A stretch of 11,870 nt of DNA, from positions 1 to 11,870 of the forward strand of contig JBEGQV010000010.1 in NCBI GenBank assembly GCA_041180785.1, in the 5' to 3' direction. This document shows positions 1 to 5,827 of this stretch, piece by piece. Under the pieces are notes generated by a model that had not been told where the DNA came from, did no database searches, and saw only the letters and a list, made by a program, of their open reading frames with translations. Origin of the DNA: Sandaracinomonas sp041180785 (GTDB taxonomy: Bacteria; Bacteroidota; Bacteroidia; Cytophagales; Spirosomataceae). The translations under genes and the position numbers were made by a program. Position 1 is the first letter of the stretch. Every line of letters starts with the position of its first letter.

Positions 1-1078
1 AGCTGGTTTCCATTGGAATACGCTTTTTAGTAGCCTTTGATTTGTATTTTGCATTGAAATCAAATACTTCTACGGAATCGTCTATGACAATTTCGGTAGG
101 AGGTAGGGCCACTGCTTCGCAACGAGGTGTTTGAATTACACCACAACTAAACTCACTACCATCTACGAAAGCTTCTAATAAAATAGCATCTTCGGAGTGA
201 ATGGAATGAATGCTAGCTTTGGTAACAGAATTTTTAAAATAGGTTTCTAATTCCTCTAATAATTGGCTAGGATGTTTGATGATATGTCCTTGGAATTTCA
301 CAGGAAATCCGATACCCTCATCTAAATTAACCATTTTTTGAAGCAAATTTACTTTGTCTGCCTCTGAATAATTTAACCAGTGTTCACGATAAATTTCTTG
401 AATAAAAAGGCATTTTTTGATGGCTTCGTCAAAGATTTGGATGTCGTCTTGTTTAACAAATGCTAAACCAATCGAAGATCCTTGGTGTGGTGCTTTGGCT
501 ACAAATGGAATGCCAATTGATTTTTTTATCTGCTCAAAAAGTGTTTCTCGGCCATATTTTTCGTAATCATCACGTTGTAAGATGAAATAGTTTTTTTCCA
601 GACCAACACTTTTTTTCAACCATTCATTTTGTTTGGCTTTGTCTATGCCGATAGAACTCCCTAATACACTTGGACCCGAATAGGGGATGCCATACCATTC
701 CAATAAGCCTTGGATACTGCCATCTTCACAGCCTGGACCATGCATGGCGATGAACACAAAATCGAAGTGATTTTTGAATTGATCTGGCGTGATTCGTTCT
801 CCTATTTGTTCGATAATTGAATCGGTTTCAACGCCCTCTAAGGATTCTAAATAAACAGAAAATGGTTTTTTTTGTGATGATTGTGGCGGATAGAAATCGC
901 GGATAGCTTCTGAAAAAATCAGTTCTTCTTTGATTAAGATAAAATTTCCTAAGCTGTCCACAAAAACAGGAATAGGAGTGAATAAGGCCTTATTGATATG
1001 AGCCATAGCGGTTTTACCACCTGCAAAACTTATCTCTCGTTCACGGGCAGCTCCACCAAAAAAAATGCCAATACGCAT
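1..1078 (-). CDS. ddl: D-alanine--D-alanine ligase, C-terminus outside window
   Basis: This protein ligates two D-alanines with ATP for peptidoglycan precursors in the cytoplasm. I translated it from the ATG at 1078; the frame stays open for 359 residues to the window edge, so the end is missing. The N-terminal signature GGAARERE (residues 8-15) carries the Glu that matches the catalytic Glu of DdlB. MHGPGCEDG is at 112-120, followed by QGLLEWYGIPYSG. The serine loop GSSIGL is at 200-205, and FDFNAKY at 339-345 is the ATP-grasp segment with the conserved Lys. It is longer than E. coli DdlB: from remembered DdlB positions there are about 50 extra residues before the HG..EDG motif and about 75 extra between GSSIGL and FDFNAKY. 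It is the last gene of the mrp-nifU-ddl run, starting 4 nt after the nifU stop. The family is certain; the start is well placed because the signature begins at residue 1. Confidence 0.93.
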   Translation of the reverse strand, partial: MRIGIFFGGAAREREISFAGGKTAMAHINKALFTPIPVFVDSLGNFILIKEELIFSEAIRDFYPPQSSQKKPFSVYLESLEGVETDSIIEQIGERITPDQFKNHFDFVFIAMHGPGCEDGSIQGLLEWYGIPYSGPSVLGSSIGIDKAKQNEWLKKSVGLEKNYFILQRDDYEKYGRETLFEQIKKSIGIPFVAKAPHQGSSIGLAFVKQDDIQIFDEAIKKCLFIQEIYREHWLNYSEADKVNLLQKMVNLDEGIGFPVKFQGHIIKHPSQLLEELETYFKNSVTKASIHSIHSEDAILLEAFVDGSEFSCGVIQTPRCEAVALPPTEIVIDDSVEVFDFNAKYKSKATKKRIPMETS

Positions 1079-1082
1079 GATT

Positions 1083-1331
1083 TTATAAAACTTGATTGAT
1101 TTCTTTAACGGATATAATCTCTGGTACTTCTCTTCGGATGGCTTCTTCTACACCTGCTTTGAAAGTCATGGCCGACATGTTGCACGACTTACAAGCACCC
1201 AATAAATTTAAATACAAATGATTGTCATCTGTAATTTCTACAATTTCAACATTTCCACCATCAGCAATTAAGTAAGGGCGAATTGAATCGAGTGCAGCTT
1301 GGATTTTAGAATACAGTGGGTGATTTTCCAT
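1083..1331 (-). CDS. NifU C-terminal-domain Fe-S scaffold/carrier protein
   Basis: This is an 82-residue stand-alone NifU C-terminal (Nfu-type) domain. Proteins of this family hold a transient Fe-S cluster between subunits and pass it to target proteins. The visible signature is DGGNVEIVEI (residues 24-33) followed by GACKSCNMSAMTFK, where C47 and C50 form the CxxC cluster ligands. The length fits the isolated domain, with no IscU-like N-terminal domain and no A-type domain. It sits 8 nt downstream of mrp and 4 nt upstream of ddl, so it is very probably co-transcribed and co-translated with them. The start is preceded directly by TTTAGGA, a weak AGGA ribosome-binding sequence placed unusually close to the ATG. 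I do not assign a symbol because Nfu, NifU and YutI-type names are used interchangeably for such short forms. Confidence 0.92.
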   Translation of the reverse strand: MENHPLYSKIQAALDSIRPYLIADGGNVEIVEITDDNHLYLNLLGACKSCNMSAMTFKAGVEEAIRREVPEIISVKEINQVL

Positions 1332-1339
1332 TCCTAAAT

Positions 1340-2419
1340 TTACACAGAGGCTTTTGAATTCACAATAGCAATACGTTGTGCTAATTGAGATGCGATGTCT
1401 TGAAAGGAATTTGCCACAGGACCTTCTTGAGAAGAAATGGGCTTTCCTTCATCTCCTGCTTCTCGAATGGCTTGTACCAAGGGTACTTCTCCTAAAAATG
1501 GGATGAAATATTTTTTTGCTAATTCTTTTCCACCATCCTTTCCAAACAGATAATATTTGTTTTCTGGCAATTCCGCAGGGGTAAAATACGACATGTTTTC
1601 AATCAAACCCAAAACAGGAACATTGATTCCGTTTTGTTTGAAAAATTGTAAACCTTTTTGGGCGTCAGATAGGGCTACTTTTTGCGGGGTCGTCACAATC
1701 ACTGCTCCTGTTACTTTGATCAGTTGTACTAAACTTAAATGAATATCTGAAGTGCCAGGGGGTAAGTCGATTAATAAATAATCTAAATCTTCCCAGTGCG
1801 TATCGCCAAAGAATTGTCGCAAAGCTTGGGTCATCATGGGGCCACGCCAAGGTACCGGACTTTCAGAAGGTGCCAAAAAGCCCATGGATATCATTTTGAT
1901 GCCATATTGCATAATGGGTTGAATGCGATTTTTACCATTGACTTCCTGAACCAAGGGTTGCATGTCTTCTGCTCCAAACATTACAGGAATGCTTGGTCCC
2001 GAAATGTCAGCATCCAAAATACCAACTTTAGCGCCTGCATTTTTTAACGCCATCGCCAGATTTGCCGTCACAGTTGATTTACCAACGCCACCTTTACCAG
2101 AGGCAACTGCAATTACATTCTTAACACCTGGGATTAAGGGGTCTTGACTTGCCAATGAGGTAACTTCGGCTGTCATGTTGATGACAATTTTTAAATCTGG
2201 GTGTACTATTTTATGGATGGCATTTTCGCAGTCTTGACGAATTTTTTCCTTCAACGGACAAGCAGGTGTAGTTAATACAACTGTGAATCGTACTTCACCT
2301 ACTCCTAATTCAATATCTTTGATCATGTTCAAGGTCACCAAATCCTTTTTCAAATCGGGTTCTTGAACGGTACTTAATGCACCTAAAATAATTTCTTTTG
2401 TAACGGTTAACTCACCCAT
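1340..2419 (-). CDS. mrp: Mrp/NBP35-family Fe-S cluster carrier ATPase
   Basis: This 359-residue P-loop ATPase belongs to the Mrp/ApbC family, which binds and transfers Fe-S clusters in the cytoplasm. Residues 1-90 form the MIP18/DUF59-type domain, with the conserved TPACPLKEKI at 51-60. The ATPase domain follows: deviant Walker A SGKGGVGKST (107-116), LDADISGPS (135-143), GFLAP and PWRGPM (180-195), and Walker B LLIDLPPGTSD (215-225). The C-terminal cluster-binding CxxC found in many Mrp proteins is absent. The region after IENMSYF (273-279) reads TPAELPENKYYLFGKDGG instead, a form I associate with Bacteroidota. It is the first gene of the run mrp-nifU-ddl, so the adjacent NifU-like protein may supply cysteine ligands. 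The start at 2419 fits the family N-terminus. No convincing promoter is visible upstream on this strand. Confidence 0.95.
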   Translation of the reverse strand: MGELTVTKEIILGALSTVQEPDLKKDLVTLNMIKDIELGVGEVRFTVVLTTPACPLKEKIRQDCENAIHKIVHPDLKIVINMTAEVTSLASQDPLIPGVKNVIAVASGKGGVGKSTVTANLAMALKNAGAKVGILDADISGPSIPVMFGAEDMQPLVQEVNGKNRIQPIMQYGIKMISMGFLAPSESPVPWRGPMMTQALRQFFGDTHWEDLDYLLIDLPPGTSDIHLSLVQLIKVTGAVIVTTPQKVALSDAQKGLQFFKQNGINVPVLGLIENMSYFTPAELPENKYYLFGKDGGKELAKKYFIPFLGEVPLVQAIREAGDEGKPISSQEGPVANSFQDIASQLAQRIAIVNSKASV

Positions 2420-2484
2420 GTTCTTTAGCTCAAAATATGGCGCAAATTACGGAAAATTATCAGTTTTTTGAAGAAAATTGGGTA

Positions 2485-2492
2485 TATATTTG
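2485..2492 (+). promoter_or_regulatory. candidate Bacteroidota -7 element TATATTTG
   Basis: TATATTTG matches the Bacteroidota -7 consensus TAnnTTTG exactly. It lies directly against the left repeat of the DUF559 unit, so a transcript would begin around 2499, inside that repeat. The upstream partner is poor: the nearest TTTG (2467-2470) is only 14 nt away, shorter than the usual spacing. In DNA this AT-rich, chance matches are common. Confidence 0.35.
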
Positions 2493-2533
2493 TTTGACCT
2501 CCCTCCAGCCCCCTCCTTCTAGAGGCGGGGGAG
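2493..2533 (+). repeat. left copy of the C-rich hairpin repeat
   Basis: This is a 41-bp element beginning TTTGACCTCC. It contains an imperfect hairpin in which the arm CCCCCTCCTT (2509-2518) faces GAGGCGGGGG (2522-2531) across the loop CTA. It matches the copy at 2902-2942 at 37 of 41 positions in direct orientation. It lies between the candidate promoter and the DUF559 start at 2558, so it would fall in the 5' leader. Confidence 0.85.
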
Positions 2534-2557
2534 TAAAACCACTATTTATTTATTAAT

Positions 2558-2950
2558 ATGGAATACCACAACTTAAATTATTTGAAAGATTTACGAATTA
2601 AATTAAGAAAAAATCAAACAGATGCAGAATCAATTCTTTGGGAAAAAATTCGAAATCGAAAATTGGCAGGCAAGAGATTTAGACGACAACATAGTTTTTC
2701 AAATTTTATATTTGATTTTTATTGTGCTTCAGATCAATTGGTAATTGAATTAGATGGTTCAATTCATTTACTTCCCGCTCAAAAAAGATATGATGCTGAA
2801 CGGGATGAAATTATTCGGCATTTTGGATTTACGATTTTAAGGTTTTCGAATGATAGGATCTATCATGACCTTCATAATGTTTTAAATGAGATTTCGGGAA
2901 GTTTCACCTCCCCCCAGCCCCCTCCTTCTAAAGGAGGGGGAGCAGAGTAA
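2558..2950 (+). CDS. DUF559-family endonuclease-like protein
   Basis: This is a 130-residue protein of the DUF559 family, which is related to Vsr mismatch nucleases and the wider restriction-endonuclease-like fold. Visible family features are the N-terminal LRKNQTDAESILWEKIRNRKLAGKRFRRQH (residues 16-45, quoted only to locate it by L16 and H45), then FIFDFYC (50-56) and LVIELDGSIH (61-70). D53 and E64/D66 are the likely metal-binding acids. RFSNDRIYHD (95-104) is the conserved C-terminal strand and helix. The natural domain should end near residue 113. The last 17 residues, GSFTSPQPPPSKGGGAE, are encoded by the hairpin repeat at 2902-2942, which is read in frame. The gene has its own flanking repeats on both sides and faces the GSCFA gene convergently. 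The cellular target is unknown; a role in repeat mobilisation or DNA repair is possible, but neither is shown. Confidence 0.88.
   Translation: MEYHNLNYLKDLRIKLRKNQTDAESILWEKIRNRKLAGKRFRRQHSFSNFIFDFYCASDQLVIELDGSIHLLPAQKRYDAERDEIIRHFGFTILRFSNDRIYHDLHNVLNEISGSFTSPQPPPSKGGGAE
2902..2942 (+). repeat. internal hairpin repeat inside the DUF559 3' end
   Basis: This second direct copy of the repeat overlaps codons of the DUF559 gene. The hairpin is perfect: CCCCCTCCTT (2918-2927), loop CTA (2928-2930), AAGGAGGGGG (2931-2940). Read in frame it codes for PPPSKGGG. It differs from the left copy at four positions, two of which restore full pairing of the stem. Confidence 0.9.
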
Positions 2951-2991
2951 ATCTGTTTTTTAAAGGGTAAAAATTTAAATATTCTAAACTA

Positions 2992-3030
2992 TTCCCCCTC
3001 CTTTAGAAGGAGGGGGTTAGGGGGAGTTAG
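2992..3030 (-). repeat. inverted copy of the hairpin repeat, right side
   Basis: This is the reverse-oriented copy. CCCCCTCCTT (2994-3003), TAG and AAGGAGGGGG (3007-3016) form a perfect 10-bp stem, followed by GTTAGGGGGAG, the counterpart of the outer arm of the other copies. Together with 2902-2942 it forms a larger inverted pair separated by about 50 bp of AT-rich sequence. It lies between two convergent genes. A transcription-stopping role is possible, but no U-tract follows the stem on either strand. Confidence 0.85.
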
Positions 3031-3116
3031 AGATTACAATGGGGTTAGGGGGAGGTAGAGATTACAATGGGGTTAGTGGGAGGTAGAAATTACAATGGGG
3101 TTAGGGGGAGGTCAAA
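3013..3116 (+). repeat. 28-bp tandem repeat, three full copies plus a partial
   Basis: The unit starts GGGGTTAGGGGGAGGT and ends ATTACAAT. Full copies occupy 3013-3040, 3041-3068 and 3069-3096. A fourth keeps only the first 16 bases (3097-3112) and continues into CAAA. Copies differ by one to three bases. The first copy begins inside the right hairpin arm, and another TTAGGGGGA occurs just beyond the array at 3120-3128. The G-rich half repeats the outer arm of the hairpin repeat. Confidence 0.92.
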
Positions 3117-3131
3117 AAGTTAGGGGGAAGA

Positions 3132-3986
3132 TCAGATAGCATTTAATTTCCGATGATTATTCCGTTTTTCTAATTTTTCTGAATCGATAGAAGCTTCCAA
3201 AAGCGCTTCCTCAAACAAATGCCTCTTCATCTTCTCATAAATAAATTCCTCCGCGATGTCATTTGGGTGAATTAAATCTTTTTTGAAAAACCGATAATCA
3301 CGTAATTCGTCTAATACATATTCGTATGCAGGGAAATAATAGGCATTTGAAAACAGATGTGTTAACTGTTCTACTGCAAGTCGTAAAATAGATTTCGAGA
3401 CTTGATTGTTTTGAATGCCGTCTTTCGTGTGTCGAACAGGTGAAATGGTAAATAAAATGTTCAGTGTAGAATTTTTGACACGCATGGTGTCAAAAAAATG
3501 TTTCCACTTTTCAGTTATTTCATCAATGGTACTGATTTTTTTGATAAACCTTTTTTGTGGTTGTTTGTGACAATTAGCTACCTCTATGTCCAATATCTGA
3601 TCATAATAATAAAATGCTGTGCCAAAGGTAACAATCAACCAATCTGCTTCGAGTAAAAAGTTGGAAACTTTTTGTTGCTGCGCTTCAATAGATTGTATCA
3701 GTGTGGCCTTTGAATCTGATTTCCATTGCGAATGAAAATGTGGATGGACAAATTGGCCCTCTACTTCATAACACTGATTTTCTTGTAAACTTTTAGTTTT
3801 CAGGACTTCTAAAATCGAATTTGGGTGAAATAATGTTCCCAAAGGTTGATTCATCACCTGTAAGGGTAGGTGACAAAGTCTTTCGCCCATCGACTCTGAA
3901 AAACAAGAGCCAATGGTGATAATTTTTTGACCAGGCTTTATTTTTTGGTCAAATGATAAATCTTCAACAGGGGTAAAAAATTTCAT
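3132..3986 (-). CDS. GSCFA domain-containing protein (SGNH-hydrolase-like)
   Basis: This 284-residue protein belongs to the GSCFA family, common in Bacteroidota and named after its N-terminal motif. The motif appears here as GSCFSE (residues 26-31), preceded by the usual KIITI strand. Other family landmarks are NQPLGTLFHPNSI (46-58), DWLIVTFGTAFYY (115-127), FTISPVRHTKDG (179-190) with NNQVSKSILR after it, and DLIHPND (237-243). The Ser of GSCF and the Asp/His near the end resemble the catalytic set of SGNH hydrolases; this is a family-level inference, and the substrate is unknown. There is no signal peptide. The start codon shares its A with the stop of the upstream DUF885 gene (TAATG), so translation is probably coupled. 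The C-terminus ends 15 nt from the repeat unit at 2493-3116. Confidence 0.9.
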   Translation of the reverse strand: MKFFTPVEDLSFDQKIKPGQKIITIGSCFSESMGERLCHLPLQVMNQPLGTLFHPNSILEVLKTKSLQENQCYEVEGQFVHPHFHSQWKSDSKATLIQSIEAQQQKVSNFLLEADWLIVTFGTAFYYYDQILDIEVANCHKQPQKRFIKKISTIDEITEKWKHFFDTMRVKNSTLNILFTISPVRHTKDGIQNNQVSKSILRLAVEQLTHLFSNAYYFPAYEYVLDELRDYRFFKKDLIHPNDIAEEFIYEKMKRHLFEEALLEASIDSEKLEKRNNHRKLNAI

Positions 3987-5746
3987 TATTTACCTAACAT
4001 TTTTCTTTCTAAAACATCCAATGGCATGTTCCCATCTTCCAGTACCTTGTCATGGAAATTTGAAATTGAAAACTTGTCTTTTTGTTCATTAGCTAATTTT
4101 TGACGAATCTCGCGAATTTTCAATGCACCAATTTTGTAACTTAAGGCCTGAGCAGGGATCGCCATGTATCGCTCAATTTCTGCCGTTGCACCTTCCTCTG
4201 AAATTTGCTCATTGTCCATCATGTATTGAATGGCCTGCTCTCGTGTCATATTTTTTGAGTGCATGCCCGCATCTACCACTAAGCGAATGGCACGGTGAAT
4301 TTCATCACCTAAAGCGCCCATGTATTGGTAAGGATCAGTGTATAAGCCCAATTCCTTTCCTAAGCTTTCTGTGTACAATGCCCAACCTTCTGCAAAGGCA
4401 GAGTTGCCCCCAAAACGTCTAAATTTTGGTAAATGGGTATTTTCTTGTTGGATGGCGATTTGGTAATGGTGTCCTGGAATCGCTTCATGTAAAAATAAAC
4501 TTTCCATGCCGGAAGTTGTTGCAAATTTGGTGGCATCTAAAATGGGAACATAGAAAATGCCCGGACGATTGCTTTCCAAGGAACCTTGGAAATACTCCGC
4601 ACTTGCACTTGCCGCGCGAAAGGCTTCTGTTTGACGTATTTCAAAAGGCGTTTTAGGCGTTTTTCCAAACATCTTTGTCAATTGCGGTTTCATGCGTTCG
4701 TGTATCTGATGAAATGCATCCAAAACATCCTTCGGAGTTTTGTATGGCATAAATTGAGGGTCAGTTTTCAGAAATTGGAAAAATTCCGACAAGCTTCCCT
4801 TAAATCCGACAGCATCTTTCGTTTTTTCCATTTCTGAACGAATTCGTTTAACCTCCGATAATCCAATTTGGTATATTTCATCAGCGGGTTTATCCGTCGT
4901 TGTTAATACCTTTATTAAATATTGATAGTACGCTTTTCCATTCGGAATAGCTCCGATTCCAGAACTTGTTCGTGCTTTTGGTAAATAAGTTGTTGATAAA
5001 TAATTGGCAAGACGTTTGTAGGCTGGTAACACTTCTTGTGAAATAATGGCTGTATATTCTTTTGTGAATCGTTCTTTTTCACTTGCCGTAAAGATCTTTG
5101 GAAATTGATTCAATGGACCATAAAATGTACTTTTATTCAACTCTTTTACATCAAATGCATTTAGCTGGTTGATCATTTTTACCACCAAAGCTTTTGGTAA
5201 AACAATGTTTTCCTTGATACCGCGATTGAAATATACCTGTGCACTATCCAAATAGGCAGCCCCTTTGTGCATTCGTGATTCCCAATTTTCATAATCTTTT
5301 ACAGTTTGAAAAGGTTGCATCACCGAGCCGCTACCTAATTGCGCAAAGGTTAAATGAAAACCATAAAATTGGTTTAATGGCATATAATGGTCATTAAATC
5401 CTAATCCTTCTAGCCCTAAATCCAATTCTCTTTTTAAAATATCATAGGAAATCTGATCATTTGCATTCAAGCTTTCACGATTGAATTTCTTGAGCTCATT
5501 TTCATATCGATCAAGTAAATCTTTTGTCTTTGCTCGATGCGCATCTGTGAAATCAATGTTTAATTGGTCATTGAATCGATTGTCGCCGTTGAAAGTGGCA
5601 GACAAAGGATTTAAAACGAGTTGGTCCTCGTAATATTTATCCAATAAGGTATTAAACTCAGGGTTGGATTTTTCTTCCAAATTCGACTTTGTACAACTTG
5701 AAAAAGTACAAAGAATAAGTCCGTAGGTAAATAGTTTTTTGATCAT
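3986..5746 (-). CDS. DUF885 family lipoprotein, putative zinc metallopeptidase
   Basis: This 586-residue exported protein begins with MIKKLFTYGLILCTFSSC, a short signal peptide with a lipobox-like FSSC that would make C18 the lipidated residue. The rest is a DUF885 domain, a large alpha-helical fold related to metallopeptidases. The zinc motif HEAIPGHH is at 420-427, followed by AFAEGWALYTE (450-460), whose Glu is a plausible third ligand. The conserved RYMAIPAQALSYKIG is at 526-540. The length is normal for the family. It should sit in the envelope facing the periplasm or outside. Peptidase activity is inferred from the HExxPGHH motif and is not proven for most members. It is the first gene of a pair with the GSCFA gene (1-nt overlap) and is divergent from the glycosidase, sharing an 81-bp AT-rich region. 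Confidence 0.93.
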   Translation of the reverse strand: MIKKLFTYGLILCTFSSCTKSNLEEKSNPEFNTLLDKYYEDQLVLNPLSATFNGDNRFNDQLNIDFTDAHRAKTKDLLDRYENELKKFNRESLNANDQISYDILKRELDLGLEGLGFNDHYMPLNQFYGFHLTFAQLGSGSVMQPFQTVKDYENWESRMHKGAAYLDSAQVYFNRGIKENIVLPKALVVKMINQLNAFDVKELNKSTFYGPLNQFPKIFTASEKERFTKEYTAIISQEVLPAYKRLANYLSTTYLPKARTSSGIGAIPNGKAYYQYLIKVLTTTDKPADEIYQIGLSEVKRIRSEMEKTKDAVGFKGSLSEFFQFLKTDPQFMPYKTPKDVLDAFHQIHERMKPQLTKMFGKTPKTPFEIRQTEAFRAASASAEYFQGSLESNRPGIFYVPILDATKFATTSGMESLFLHEAIPGHHYQIAIQQENTHLPKFRRFGGNSAFAEGWALYTESLGKELGLYTDPYQYMGALGDEIHRAIRLVVDAGMHSKNMTREQAIQYMMDNEQISEEGATAEIERYMAIPAQALSYKIGALKIREIRQKLANEQKDKFSISNFHDKVLEDGNMPLDVLERKMLGK

Positions 5747-5791
5747 GAGGTGTAATTGATAATTTTAAATGCAATTTAATGGAATTATCTA

Positions 5792-5799
5792 TATTTTTG
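5792..5799 (+). promoter_or_regulatory. candidate -7 element for the glycosidase-RidA pair
   Basis: TATTTTTG matches TAnnTTTG and lies 28 nt upstream of the glycosidase ATG, implying a leader of about 20 nt. No clear TTG is found at the expected upstream distance, only T-rich sequence around 5762-5766. No matching element was found on the opposite strand for the divergent DUF885 gene. Confidence 0.4.
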
Positions 5800-5827
5800 T
5801 TTTTGCATTTTAGTAAATTAAACTTCT

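Larger units (their letters stand above)
2493..3116 (+). mobile_element. putative repeat-bounded unit carrying a DUF559 nuclease gene
   Basis: The 624-bp segment starts with TTTGACCTCC and ends with its inverse GGAGGTCAAA. Aligned as inverted ends over 20 bp, 17 positions match. Inside are a left hairpin repeat (2493-2533), the DUF559 gene, a second copy in the same orientation (2902-2942), an inverted copy (about 2992-3030) and a 28-bp tandem array. The unit sits between mrp and the GSCFA gene, which both read away from or toward it without disruption, consistent with an insertion in intergenic DNA. No target-site duplication is evident and no transposase is encoded. Mobility is therefore an inference from architecture; a degenerate REP-type cluster with a resident gene is the alternative. 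Confidence 0.45.

Noticed and set aside
1557..2147. Plus-strand open frames opposite mrp
   Set aside because: They have no recognisable protein features and lie wholly inside a strongly conserved gene on the other strand, so they are antisense shadows. The same holds for the short frames opposite DUF885, cysN, cysD and the glycosidase.
2420..2460. Minus-strand promoter for mrp
   Set aside because: TAATTTG and TATTTTG on the minus strand are each one T short of TAnnTTTG and have no upstream partner, so they are not reported as promoters.
2918..3016. The two G/C hairpins as intrinsic terminators for the convergent genes
   Set aside because: The stems are strong but no U-tract follows directly on either strand; the six-T run at 2955-2960 is about 15 nt from the first stem. 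The sequence is better explained as copies of a repeat.
3013..3116. CRISPR-like array
   Set aside because: The repeats are contiguous with no variable spacers, no dyad typical of CRISPR repeats, and no cas genes nearby.
2485..3124. Target-site duplication flanking the 624-bp unit
   Set aside because: The bases just outside the inverted ends (ATATTTG on the left, AAGTTAG on the right) do not form a clean direct repeat.
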